Source of the DNA: Ischnura elegans
Taxonomy: Eukaryota; Arthropoda; Insecta; Odonata; Coenagrionidae
Reading direction: 5' to 3'
Length of the DNA: 64,000 bases
Assembly: GCF_921293095.1 (NCBI RefSeq)
Contig: NC_060246.1
Coordinates: 90,021,030 to 90,085,029 of the forward strand
Under the pieces are notes generated by a model. The model searched no databases. It saw only the letters and a list, made by a program, of their open reading frames with translations, and was not told where the DNA came from. The translations under genes and the position numbers were made by a program. Positions 39,992 to 51,249 of the stretch are shown piece by piece (the stretch's first letter is position 1; the number at the start of each line of letters is the position of its first letter).

Positions 39992-40459
39992 CTACTATTA
40001 TTACTTCTACTATTACTACTGCATATTTTCCAGGAGACTGTGATCGCTAACATCAACCAAAATACCAACTTATTATCGTATTTCGTTGATAAAATCTAGT
40101 AAAAACTTAATTTATCACCCAAAACATCCGATTCGAAAACATGACCTTTGGCGAGCATTTTTTTCGATTTGGGACCGCTGCGCCCTTGGCCGCTCGCAGT
40201 AAGAGTGTTCCCTCCGCTCATCACGGGGCACACTCCGCACCCCTTCATTCCCGGCTGCGAAAAACGTGCGCCCGTCCGACAACTGCCAAAACAGAGATGC
40301 CCGCGCCGCCAAACTACCCCTACCCCGCCGGCCCTTCCCCCGCCAACACCACCCAAACACACCCTACCCCTTTCTCTAACTTAGAGAAATCTTTCCCAGC
40401 CCCACACCACTACCCTCCTCCCCTCCTCCCACGTGTATCCCCCTCTCCTCCCTTCCCAC

Positions 40460-40930
40460 CTATAAAATCCGCACCCCCTCCACTTCCTCCCCTCCACCTC
40501 TCTCCCTTCCCCTCCCACGAAATTCCCCCCAGTGGAGTGTGGCACATCGCGAGGGCGGGGTCTCCCTGCTCAGATCGCTCGCTCCCGTCTCCAAGGCAAC
40601 ACGGAGCAGGCCTGCATCTCCCGCATCCATCGAATCAACTCTCCCGACGGCCCGTTCCGCGCCGGGAATTGCCCGCTCCATATCCGCGAAGGGGATTTTG
40701 CCGTTCGGTCTTCCCAGAAATTCATAGTATTTCCATATTTCGTCCTGTTGAGTTATACAGTTCGGGTCCACTATTGCCTCACCAGCTGAGATCACCCGCC
40801 GCTGGAGTCGGAAGAAGACGCGGTGTCGCTTCACTGAAGAGGGAACAGAAGCCGCAGCATCTGCGGCGTGACTCGTGGATTGTTCGGGTCGCCACTCAGA
40901 CACGATGTCTCCCGCGAGAATTAAGTACAA
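40460..40930 (-). other. Antisense open frame in the CpG island, status unknown
   Basis: A 156-codon minus-strand frame runs through the GC-rich region. Its middle part (around residues 50-90) looks more protein-like than the proline-rich plus-strand frame, with the stretch DEIWKYYEFLGRPNGKIPF and balanced composition. The C-terminal third is low-complexity Gly/Arg/Glu. No domain is recognised. The frame could be chance openness in stop-poor DNA, an exon of a divergently transcribed gene, or a remnant of one. Confidence 0.15.
40461..40467 (+). promoter_or_regulatory. TATA-like element TATAAAA
   Basis: TATAAAA sits inside an otherwise C-rich tract, in the right orientation for the downstream exon. 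A start site 25-32 bases downstream would fall near 40490-40500. No strong initiator match was seen there, so this is a candidate only. Confidence 0.35.
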
Positions 40931-41688
40931 ATAAATCGACAGTTACACCATGCATTATTTTTAAGAACAAACTTAACATTTCTACTCGGCTTGCAATGCA
41001 GCGATGGATAGTTGTGGACTGACAGGACATAGCTTTCCGGTGGATCTCTAATCACTGAATGCTGGGATGATCGGCGTCATGTGTCCAATCTCTCATTATT
41101 CAAAAGGAGACATGCTGACGGTAGCACAAAAAGGGAATCAGAGCCACGTGGTGGCTACTTTTTATGTTTAGATATCCATGAGATGCATAATGTTTGATCG
41201 TTGATAGACCTTTCCCAATTTCGCAAAACCTAGATTGAAGCAGAATATTTTATATTTTACTAAAGATGATATAGGTAGTAATATAGTGTTGTGTATGCTA
41301 AATTTTATCTACTGTTGAAATATATTTACCATCCCGTGACTGTTGAAAGCTAGGAAAACACAATTTCACATCTATCACCAGAGATTATTTCATGCACACA
41401 TCCTCCTGGTTATGCAACACGCATACAATGTGTGCTAATTAAGTTGCATACGCACCGAAACAAAATTCTGGAACTTTTCTCCACCCTCTTGTTAACCTGC
41501 GTGTTTCACTCCCATGCGTGCATCGAAAGGCTGGGTGGACACAAAGAAGATCCCCTTGAACGGAAGACTTTAATGTGATATGCAGCTTTAATTCATTAAT
41601 GAGGCATGAAGTTTGCCGTTTCACGGCTGACCTGCTTCAAAACAACCAGCACCGCCGCTGTCCGTCCACGTTAGTTGAAGAGTGCTGA
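40931..41688. other. Between CpG island and first coding exon: 5'UTR or 5'UTR intron
   Basis: AT-rich with no protein-like frame. A weak acceptor-like CCGTCCACGTTAG ends at 41674, just before the exon, but its pyrimidine tract is poor. The sequence is either transcribed leader or an intron splitting the leader; it cannot be decided by eye. Confidence 0.3.
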
Positions 41689-41873
41689 ATGATTGGCGCG
41701 GAGTCGCGCATCGACATGGGGATCTGCCGCTCCCATTCTTCGCTGGTGGCGAAAAAGGCAACAGCCGGAGGGGCGTCCTCCATGGCAGTCCTCCAGAGCG
41801 GCACTTGGCACTGGCGCCTCCCTCTCGGCCTATTGCTGCTCTATGGGCTACTGGGTGCATCGGCCTCCTCGAG
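41689..41873 (+). CDS. First coding exon (5' partial gene) encoding a signal peptide; secreted or membrane protein
   Basis: The frame is open from a TGA at 41686 to a strong splice donor, TCGAG|GTGAGT, whose GT is at 41874-41875. Three in-frame ATGs exist: 41689, 41716 (best context, G at -3 and +4) and 41782. From 41782 the protein is a textbook signal peptide: a short N-region with Arg at residue 12, a hydrophobic core LPLGLLLLYGLLG (13-25) and an A-S-A cleavage site at 26-28. Starts further upstream would give an unusually long N-region, so 41782 is the functional favourite; the feature is drawn from the first ATG because the start is unresolved. From 41782 the exon holds 30 codons plus two bases, so the intron is phase 2. 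The exon is GC-rich in AT-rich surroundings and lies about 0.8 kb downstream of a CpG-rich region. The next exon is not recognised in the window, so the family cannot be named. Seen: frame, hydrophobic core, donor. Inferred: secretion or membrane insertion. Confidence 0.72.
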
Positions 41874-41953
41874 GTGAGTGAGAAAAGCATGTTGTCAGTC
41901 AATCCGTGGTAATGCCTACATGAGATATAACCCATTTCATGGAATATTGTGTG

Positions 41954-42012
41954 AAAATTCCATAGGGAAAGAATCATTCACAGGTGAATGATTGTTTTCT
42001 CTGTGGAATTTT
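41954..42012. repeat. Imperfect hairpin (~28-bp arms, 2-nt loop) just inside the intron
   Basis: The left arm (41954-41981, AAAATTCCATAGGGAAA then GAATCATTCAC) and right arm (41984-42012) are reverse complements apart from two substitutions and a small indel. The innermost nine pairs (ATCATTCAC/GTGAATGAT) are perfect. It begins about 80 bases after the splice donor and ends about 45 bases before the SINE, so it would fold in the nascent pre-mRNA. Confidence 0.65.
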
Positions 42013-42054
42013 CGCAATTTGTGCATTGCGGGTGACTCCGTAACGTTTTTACCG

Positions 42055-42365
42055 GAGATTGGGTTGGTGTGGTGGCTAGAGTGTTGGCTTCCCACCCGAC
42101 GGACTCGGGTTCAAATCCTGGCAGTGTCAGAGAATTTTCAGACTCTGCCCAATCTCTGCTTGAGTGTTTTGCGGAGGACATTTCAAGCGCAGCACTCCGT
42201 CCGTCGGATGGGACGCTAAGCCGCGGTCCCTTTGGCGTCTTTCGTTAAGAGCAGGCTAATGCCGACGACGGGTTTCTCTCCACCCTTCCTTCCATACCCT
42301 TCCCTCATGGCGCAAACGACCTCAGCTGTCGGTCGCCTCCTCCAAATACCATATCATACGTTTTT
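42055..42365 (+). mobile_element. tRNA-derived SINE inserted in the 41.9-43.3 kb array
   Basis: An A-box-like GTGGTGGCTAGAGTG (about 42070-42083) is followed by a perfect-looking B box, GGTTCAAATCC (42108-42118). Between them is an anticodon-arm-like GTTGG/CCGAC stem with TTCCCAC in the loop. A GC-richer body follows, including CCGCGGTCCCTTTGG, TTAAGAGCAGGCTAATGCCG and TCTCTCCACCCTTCC. It sits about 180 bases inside the intron and interrupts a unit of the local tandem array: array-like sequence resumes near 42395. It is unrelated to the SINEs at 12.5 and 13.4 kb. Confidence 0.65.
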
Positions 42366-43339
42366 ACCATGGCTAGTCACGGTATACTTAAAGTCCTTTC
42401 ATAGCAAAAATGTCAAGAACTTCTAGAGGATTGGTCGCTTGATTTCTTCGTTAACTCAGATGTATCGTTTCGTCACAATGTTCGTGAGCGCGCGGTACTA
42501 TACTTTATACACATATTATGTCCTCGAAGTGAGTGAAATAAAACCATGTTGCCAATCATATCGAAGCAATGCAAATTTGCAAACTATACCTCCGATAGAA
42601 AGTTATTTACCAATTAAATATGTCGCAAAATTCTAGCAAATTGGTAACTTATATTCTTCGTTAGTTAGGAAGTATCAAAGTATCGTTTTGCCAGATTCTT
42701 CGTAAAAACACGGTCCTACATTTTATATACATTTCATATTTACTTTAGCTAAGAACTCTCTTTGCGGTGACTATACTTTACAGAAGAGCAATACAATGGA
42801 CAATAGAAAGTAAATATCCAATTCCTCTTATTACAATTACAAAGTATGCATTTCACAAAATTCTTGCGAATCGATCGCTTGAATTCTTCGTTTTTTCGGA
42901 AGTACCAAAGTATCGTTTTTTCATATTCTTCGTAAACACACAATCCTACATTTTACACACATTTCATATTTAGATCTCTCTTTACGCTTGATATATTTAA
43001 CACAAGGTAGACCCTAGAAAGTTAATATTCAATCTCTCTCATTACAAGTAGCCAATTATACATTTCGCGATATTTTATCGAGTAAGTCGGCTTACATTCT
43101 TCGATAATTCGGAAGTATCAAAGTATCATTTCTCCACTTTCTTCGTGAATACAAGGTCCTACATTTTATACACAACTCATATTTACGTTTTCTTAGAACT
43201 CTATTTACGGTAAATTTATTTAACAGAAGGTAAATTTCGAATTTATACCTGGACAATTTATATTCATAAATATCATTCATAAACAATCCACTGATTTAAT
43301 GTTGGAATGTGTTGTTGCATGATGTGGCATAGTAAGTGT

Positions 43340-44080
43340 TCCGCTGATCTACATTCAAGTCTTCATTCATTACTATTTACCATTTGTTTTACCATCATTT
43401 CCCCTCTTTTAATTATTAATCTTTGTTAACTGAAAAAATAGTTTATCACAAAGCTTATTTTATGTTCAGCCCATGCTAATACCCGCGATAAAATCTCTAA
43501 TGATATTTATACTCAATGTTCCATCGTTTCTCAACATTTGGAACCAACTTTAAATTTCATCTTAGTTTTCTAGTGTATTTGGATCCTAGCGAAATGGTAA
43601 AACAAATTCTTCGTTGAATAAACACATTTTTCCAATTTTGCGTAAAGAGGTGGTATAAGTATGTATTAAGTCATTCGTATTTATCGATTCCAAGTCTTCA
43701 TTCTAAAAATAATTGCTCTATTATTTACGATTAATTTTCTTCACTTTATCCATTCACAATTTAATTATTTTTCGTAATTTATCGTCAACAACAGATTATT
43801 ATAGACCTTATTTTATGTTCACTCAATGGCCATACTAGCATTATAATATTCATATTAATTTACATCCTGAGGTTGAATCGCTTCCACATGTTTGGGTTCA
43901 GCTATTACCTTCACTTATTCTTGGTGAAAACACAAACACGGTCCAGCATTTTATACACCTTTCATGTTTACTTCAGCTAAGAGCTCTCTTAAAGGTAAAT
44001 ATATTTATTAAAATTTAGATAATATGTATGCAATGTTCAAAATATCTCTGAATCAATTTTAATAAACTTGATTCATGTAC
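43340..44080 (+). repeat. Second diverged tandem repeat, ~335-355-bp period, with a relic of the first unit
   Basis: CAAGTCTTCATTC recurs at 43356 and 43691, and CTTATTTTATGTTCA at 43454 and 43807, each followed by partly matching sequence. At 43930-44000 sequence of the first array's type reappears (CGGTCCAGCATTTTATACAC, then TTTACTTCAGCTAAGAGCTC). The two arrays may therefore be parts of one longer higher-order unit. Confidence 0.45.
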
Positions 44081-45103
44081 AATGAATCTACTCGTTGCAT
44101 TCGGGAGCGATACTTAAAATAATGCAACGGTTTACGTTTCTTATGATAAAGCAAGCTAACAAAGGCCGTTATAGCAGTTTCCAAAATAGTAAACGTTAAA
44201 ATAGTTGATATAATATTCCCCTTCTTATATCATATCTAAACTCCGGGAAATGATTTACCATCACAGTAAGAATTAATACTCTGGCGATCATTCGTATGTA
44301 CCACAGAAGACCGATGACAGGACACTGATTTTCCCGCCGATCTCGAGTTGATATGTGACTCTCAATAAATGCAAATATTTATCATTTTCATGATTACCAC
44401 TGCCTAAGTTAAATATTCCATTGCTTCGTTTATCTCGCTATTATAAAATACATGCATTAACCACATTTCAATTAATCACCTATTTCGGGACTTCTTGGAT
44501 ATTGGCAGCCTTTAATCAGAGCTGTGATCATCTTTCTGGAATGGAAAAAACCTTAGCATTTCGTAAATTCTACAATAATGTGTTGCTTTAGTAGATTTTG
44601 GAATTTATTTGTCGGTTTATTCGAGTGTTAGGTTGTGTTAGTCTTCTAAAATTAAGATATCCTAATGAGACAGGTTAAACCTGTATCTAAGAATGCAGCT
44701 CATGAAGCTGGACTTCTCTATCAGCGTATTAATGATATAAATCCTAGAATTCATTATATCCTCCGCTGACTCAAGTAATTGCCTTAATGTCTTTCATGGC
44801 ACGTCAAACAAGCGTAGCTCTACATGTCGGCAAATTAGCTCATCAAATTCATTCTGTACTCGAGTAATATAGCTCGGGTAAGTCGGGATAATTGGATATA
44901 ATTTCGAAATTTTTGCTCCAGGAAGTACCTCACTCGTCGACATTCACTCTTTAAAATTCTCATATACTGTTTACCGGGAAGCACTTTATTAAGAACATAA
45001 AAGAGGAACTACGACTATTGTCGACTTCTCTCTTCCTTGTCCATTGCCCTCTTTCTACAACCATCCTTTCACGAAAAACACAGCTTATTGGCATTTATGT
45101 AAC

Positions 45104-45271
45104 GCTCATTTCATTGCAAAAATAGTATCCTCTCTTATTATTACATCAATTATTACACGTGAATTGCGATAGAAAAAAGATTGGATAATCTTCCTTTCAC
45201 TGTTAACGATTCGCTAGTTTCATTACGTAAATGTTATCCTCCCTTTATTATTACATCAACTGTTACATGTT
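45104..45271 (+). repeat. Two tandem units, 109-bp period
   Basis: GCTCATTTCATTGC...ATCCTCTCTTATTATTACATCAATTATTACACGTG is repeated in diverged form starting at 45213 (GCTAGTTTCATTACG...). The match covers about 58 bases of each period. Confidence 0.5.
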
Positions 45272-48200
45272 TTCTGTGTACTATTATTCCTTGACGGACA
45301 AAAGCTGGTATGATCTAGGATTAAGCATAGAATAGCTTGCTTTTGAGGAAGTTGGGAAGTGAGAATTCCTTTACAGCCACATGACTGCCTTCCTTTTTGT
45401 ATCTCCTCGACAATCTACCATGTCCCACGTCGGCGTTTGTCAATACGCCCCCATCGGGTCCACTTTGTTTTTCCACTCTATCAAAACCTTTTAGGCATTC
45501 CTCCATCCACCATTCTGCTACCCACAGGCTGACCGTTTATGAAAAGTCCCGAAACAAAACAAAAAAATGTGTGCGGGCGTCCTTCAAACGACACTTCAAT
45601 CCATCCATTAACCCACATAGAGTGGACGCAGAGCATACACAGCCCTTTCGACACGGCGAAGAGGGAGAGAGGAGGGAATGGACCGGGAGTGGTAGGTGGT
45701 AATGGGAGGAAAGATTAGTGGGGTGGGGAAATGAAATGGAGAAGATTGGCATCGGATGCATCCGAGCGGGACACCTTGTCTTCGCGATGACCACGTCGAA
45801 AGCTCAGCCCCGTTGTGTGTACCCTACCGTGTCTTCTTTCACGTCTCTTCCGGCTTCAGTGCTACCCTACCAAGGCCCTAACATGACCATACCCTGGTAC
45901 TCCGCTAACATTATTGTGTCCTCCAACTTGCTCCATTCTCTCTCTCTCTCTCTCTTCCTTCATAAACTTTGACAATGTCCTAGGAGCTCTTTCTTTTATC
46001 CTCCGATCGTTTTCCTCGAGTCCTTCACTTCTTCATCCCGTCTCTCTCACTCTCTGGAGACCTTCCTACTCCCTGTCGATCCTCGTCATGGTTCATTAAA
46101 ATGGTAATTTACCCCATCAGTTGCCACAAGAACTCGCTCTTACTAATTGGATGCGAGCGTGAGAAGAGATCTGAAATGTCAGACATATGTTTTCGTTGGA
46201 TTTTGAGGCAAAGATTTCGTTCGTAAACAATTTTGCCGCTTTAGACTTGCAGGCGGAGTTTTTAGTCCTCTTATGCTAACAGAAATTATGACTTATTCAT
46301 TGTGTTTGAAGATTGATTTAGAATGGAATGGAGTATGGAGGAATTTATTGATTGAATCCCATGTTGCTCATGTTTATCCGTTCAGATTGCGCATACGTAC
46401 ACAAAAATAATTTGCTCACCTCTCATCATTGTAAGTCTAGGAAATTGGGTTTAGCCACAAAATACGTGTCTTTTCAATTACTCATGACTCATAGATTTGT
46501 GATGATTCATTGTTTACCACAACTTCTACCGAAAAATGGAGTCCGTTTTACTACCATGGCTGCCTTTGGTATGCTTATAATTGGCAAAAACGAACCTGAT
46601 ACTAAAACCAAAGCGGAATCAATAGAAATATAAATATTTCAGCAACAGTAAATCTATTGAAATTTCATCAACGTAGTGAGCATCTTTCACATGACAGTGA
46701 CACATAGTTAAAAAGTAAAAGTTATAAATTCATTGATTACGTCAGCGATGCAATAAGGATCCATTACTTGAATTTGAGTAAGCTAATAGAATACTTTATA
46801 TTGTTTACTAATTTCTAAGATTGAGATTAGCGTTACTGAATAAATTGGTATTTCAGACTGAGAGAATAGAATATTAAATCCATAGAGCTACGAATATTAT
46901 AAAAACGTGAAAAATTGACTGCAACAGACAGAATATATCTTGTACATGTATATCTTAACTTGCAGTAATTTCTACTTAAAGGACTAAAAAATTATTCCGG
47001 GTAGTTTAAGTCTTCAGGTATGACATTACTTATTTATTTTTTTCCCATATCTTTTCTATTCAGAACACATTTTTTAGTATATTTACCACCATTTTTTATT
47101 TCTGAAAACACCCATTCCTGTGCTGACGGATACTTGTGTTTTCACGGTTGTATATACAAATTTTCCATTTAATTCATTGAATCTAAGGAGCTACCATTGA
47201 TAAACTTCAGCATATGAACTCTAGAAGCTGTTATGACTGCATTTCATTACTACCCACTAGCACTTAACGCGTTTCAATCGTCTCTTTTCTGCTTCAATTT
47301 CTTTTCAAATGCTTTCAACACAACATATTATTTCATAACGCTTTTCCTTGTTAAAAAAAACTTAACTCGAGTATACTTCACGAGTTTTTGTCTCTTTTAC
47401 ACGCCCCCGTCCCCTGTAGAATGTAGTTAAATTAATTTTCCCTTGTTTCCCTCCCTCAGCTTCTTTTTTGAAATCATATTTGTTTTCACAAACTATACTT
47501 CCCACTAAACGTGCTAATAAACCAGGAATTTTGGTTCTTAATGCAGTATGAGAGAATATATAATGCAAATATGTGGCTGCCGCATAAACAGACACGTTGA
47601 GATAACGTGGGACAAAAACGTCATTTCGAATTAGGAGTTCAGTATCCGTTTGAACTCTCACCTCCTTATCCTATGGTTGTGTGTCATGAATGTAATGGAA
47701 ATTTTGACTTGTTTCATCTACTAGTGAACACAAAGTTTGATTGACCTTGCACCCGTAAATTCTGAGGAATTGCTTGCTGTATTCAGAAGCAGCATATCTC
47801 TCAGTTATCCTCTTGAATTCATGTGTTGCTTGACGCAGATTTAATGCGGCTTACAAATTTACCCAGAACATCGAAGTCATTCATGCACCTGATACTTATT
47901 TCTCTCAAATAGTCATGAAACTATATCTAAAATGTGAAAACTATGCTAAAAATTGGCTCTGGTCAGGTATTAGTTTTTGCATAAATACGTTCCTACTGAC
48001 TGGTGCCTAAAATTATCTGATAAAGTGAATATTCTCAAATGTTGTTGGAGTACGTATGTGCGCGGGTAAATTCCAGGTCTTTCGTGAATTCATAATCATA
48101 AATTTATAGCAGTGTACCTCTTGTTATTTTATTGAGAATTAACTAAAAAAATAATTCTTACATTAGTAAGATATCTTACCAGAATCGCTATCACTTAGGA

Positions 48201-49276
48201 TATCTCATTGTTGATATTTGTAATTTCAGTTGCATTCTCACATGTTTACTTCTTTATCGCTAATGCTTTGTCTCCATTGCTTGACGACCAAAACATTTTA
48301 TTCGTGTACTCGGTAACAATACTTCTTATGCGATATTCTTTCAGGTAATACATCTTTTGTAAGAATGAGGTTTTAATCAAACACAGTTGTAATCTTTTAA
48401 TTCATTTACACCTACAACCAGTCTTACAGCAGGAGCACAAGTTCACGTCAAAAAAACAAACACTTACCTGTTCTGAAATGTGTCGTAATGATATCGAGAG
48501 GCGTCATTCGGCATGTCATGCATCAACTATTTTGTTTCCAATCCATTTACTTTTTTCAATTCAAAGTGATTGTTTCAGAATAGTATGTAAGCAACTAGTT
48601 TTTGGCATGAAAGTGAATTATGAAATATAAAATTCCGATCTCTCTTCGGAAAGTATGTAATGGGCCATATTAGATGTATATTATGTATTTTCTATCATAA
48701 TTACAGCATGTGATTAGAACGTTACTTGTAACACTACATCGCCAGATTTTCGCATCGAAAATTTATATAAAATTAATTTTTATATATTAATTTATATTAA
48801 CTTATATATTTAAAGAACACTTTTGGACCTAATTGTTTTTCGGTTATAAAATCCTGATACCGGGTAATGTTTCGAGAAAAATTATAAACCCAAATTAACT
48901 TAAGTTTATTCTTGGTACTAGTTTCGCATCATCTGATTATTTAGTCCCCGTATAGAATTATATGTCCTTTGCCTCTCAGTAAATTATTACTTGATCTGAA
49001 GAAAGGCTCAAGATACTGAAACCAAGTCTAGAATTGGTATGATGTGAATGCAATAAATTTATGAAGATATTTTATTTTATTTGTGATTATTTCTCTATGA
49101 TTACAATTTAACGTGGGTGAAATTAACTATCATTAGATTTAGCGTTACTCAATTATACTTGCTTCCTTTATTCGATCATATTTTAAACCACAGTATGCTC
49201 AACACGTGTTGGTAATGCATTAAAAACCGATGTAATTTATTAAAATTGAATCACATAGTAGTGAATACTTTACTCT

Positions 49277-50025
49277 TTGCGCTATCTGCACGTGGATTTA
49301 AAAATAAACGACGGAAGATATGAGGTATTTCGCGTCGTTTATAACCGTAGAATCCAGCGTAGAGGATTATTTTTTATGCCTTTCCCGGTTCTTACTTGGA
49401 GTTTGGCCCTTAGCGTCCATCGGCCAACACAATTCATGCGTCTTGTCCTACATTTCACCAGCACCCATGAGCGGCAATCCCTGGAAAGCTTTTATCTAAC
49501 ATTCTTCGGACGTATGAGGAGATGATTTTCCTCGGGGCGCCTTTCTACGAGGATTCATACGCTCAAAAGTCCCATTTCGGTTTGCATCTTGCAAAGAGAG
49601 TATCTCCATTTCTTTCTTCCGTTTCTTTCAAGAGTATAAGGGGAAGCGTTGCGAACAGAACCCTCTATCATATGATTCATAGTGTACTGTATACCTCAAA
49701 AGGCGGGGTATGTGGGAGTTTTGCATATTCTACTCAAAGGATCTCATTTTGTGCATATCGTATTTTATGTGTTTTCCAAGTCATTACGGATAATTTTCTA
49801 TACGCCAAAACTGCTGATAAATTATTGAAATTTTATCGTTATCCACTTGATGGGACCTGGTTGAAATATTCGGTACTTATTAAGAAAATGCTTTCCGAAG
49901 ATCTATATTCGACGTATTGGGAGGAATTCCTGAAATTTCCGTTAATTTTAGAAATATTTTTAAGAGTTGTCAGCGAAAATTCGATATGGGTATATTATCA
50001 AGGTGCATGGATGCGAGAATTGTGA
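49277..50025 (+). other. Two overlapping open frames (83 and 168 codons), coding status unknown
   Basis: The first frame ends at 49525 and overlaps the start of the second by ATGA (49522). The second is the longest frame in ordinary-composition DNA in this window. Its protein is rich in Phe, Tyr, Leu and Ser, with no signal peptide, domain or repeat that I recognise. Chance is a realistic explanation. Confidence 0.15.
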
Positions 50026-51249
50026 CTTGAGTATGTTAAGCATAACAAATCCCAAATAATTATCAAAAGTAAATATCGGGAGTAGTTAAAACGTTTCTCA
50101 CTTTGTCTGAAACGAAATTTAAGCATTGTTTGAAGTAAAAATGCGTATTATCCTCAACCTAAAGTAAATTTTCAATGAATAATGCATATCACTTTGCTTC
50201 CAAACAAGGTTTAATAATCATCTATAAGTAAAATCCCAAATAAAATCATATATTAAGATTTATATGCCTAAGATGCTATGCCAAGAATGCATGTAACTTT
50301 TATTTCATTCACATATCCAGTCTCTACCATTCATCCAGTCAATCTTATAACTTTCTGTTAAATCTGTTCACACTATTGTTAAAATTAATTCACTATGTTG
50401 GCAGTCAATCGTTGGAAGGTTCATTTTATTCATTTAAATGTTATGTAAACAGCTATCCTATAAATTGACATTTTTGTTCACTTTTTGTACCACTTTTTTT
50501 AACAGTCACACTAAGACAACAGCCCTTATTGCTTGGCAACACTTCAAGATGGAATACATATTTTCAGATTCATTTTTTAAATGACTACTTGCGTTTTGAA
50601 CGGTCCAGAATCCCTTAAATCAAGGATTCATAATTAATCAACGTGAGGAAAATTAGGTGGATATGGGATGAATAAGTACTAAATGAAGTATCGTAATAAA
50701 TGAATAAGGGAGTAAAAATATTGTTTTTCGTGACATTTCCTTCCGAATAACCACCCAGAGGAGCGGTTTCAACGGTTACTTCCAAAATATTAAGGAATTT
50801 ATCCAGCGGAATGATAATTATGAAAACCCGTGTTTTGTAGATATTGAAATTTCTAAAACTTCCAGATCTAACTCTTTTATTGTAAAAAATTGTTTCGAAG
50901 AAAAAACGTAATGGACGATGACAAGCTTTCAATTTCAATTTCAGTTAAAAATAATTTGATCAACCTTCTGAGCTATGATTTCGAAGGTAAAAACGATATA
51001 TTTTTGCGTAAATAAACATGTGTAACTGCTCACCTAGCTTCCAATTACCTAAATGTGACATTCAGCGTTTCAAATTACCCAAAGGAATGGGGCTCCCCCA
51101 CCATGAGAATGAAATTGCTTCAGTTCTGATCATTGAAACTTGTTCCCATCTCATGAGAGTATCAGTCGTAATGCGGGTGCTGAAAGCGCGTGGAGAGCTA
51201 TCCAAATGGAGATGCTCACACAACGGCAATATTGAGCACTCCTCGTAAT

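Larger units (their letters stand above)
40160..40930 (+). promoter_or_regulatory. CpG-rich, pyrimidine-rich promoter / 5' leader region
   Basis: The base composition changes abruptly from AT-rich flanks to GC-rich DNA with many CpG dinucleotides. Roughly 40300-40520 is strongly C-rich on the + strand (CCCC/CCTCC runs). The segment contains a TATA-like TATAAAA at 40461 and lies upstream of the signal-peptide exon. Long frames are open on both strands here, as expected from stop-poor composition. I read it as the core promoter and 5' untranslated leader of the gene whose first coding exon ends at 41873. A 5'UTR intron between about 40.93 and 41.67 kb is possible, because that interval is AT-rich again; no clear donor was found. 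Confidence 0.5.
41866..43320 (+). repeat. Diverged tandem array, units of about 210-230 bp
   Basis: The unit landmark GGAAGTA(T/C)CAAAGTATC occurs at 42668, 42898 and 43111, with a weaker form at about 42458. It is preceded by ATTCTTCG and followed by TTCTTCGT(A/G)AA.ACA and TCCTACATTTTA.A.ACA..TCATATTTA in each unit. Unit ends carry TT(C/A)TTGCGAATCGATCGCTT-like sequence, also seen at 42400-42440. The first unit appears to start at the exon's last bases (TCCTCGAGGTGAGTGA at 41866 versus TCCTCGAAGTGAGTGA at 42521) and is split by the SINE. Similarity between units is roughly two thirds to four fifths by eye. Confidence 0.6.

Noticed and set aside
40141..41022. 293-codon plus-strand frame, the longest in the window
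   Set aside because: Its protein is Pro/Ser/Arg-rich translation of C-runs in stop-poor GC-rich DNA, the antisense strand is equally open, and no domain or codon structure supports it. It is more likely promoter and 5' leader.
41682..41912. Alternative plus-strand frames through the first exon (starting 41682 and 41693)
   Set aside because: They lack the signal-peptide pattern and read through the strong GTGAGT donor; the third frame explains the exon better.
42061..42130. Possible tRNA gene
   Set aside because: Good B box and anticodon-arm-like stem, but no acceptor stem and an extended non-tRNA body; it is a SINE head.
42400..44080. CRISPR-like array
   Set aside because: Units are 210-350 bp and diverged throughout, without short identical repeats and unique spacers, in eukaryotic-looking DNA.
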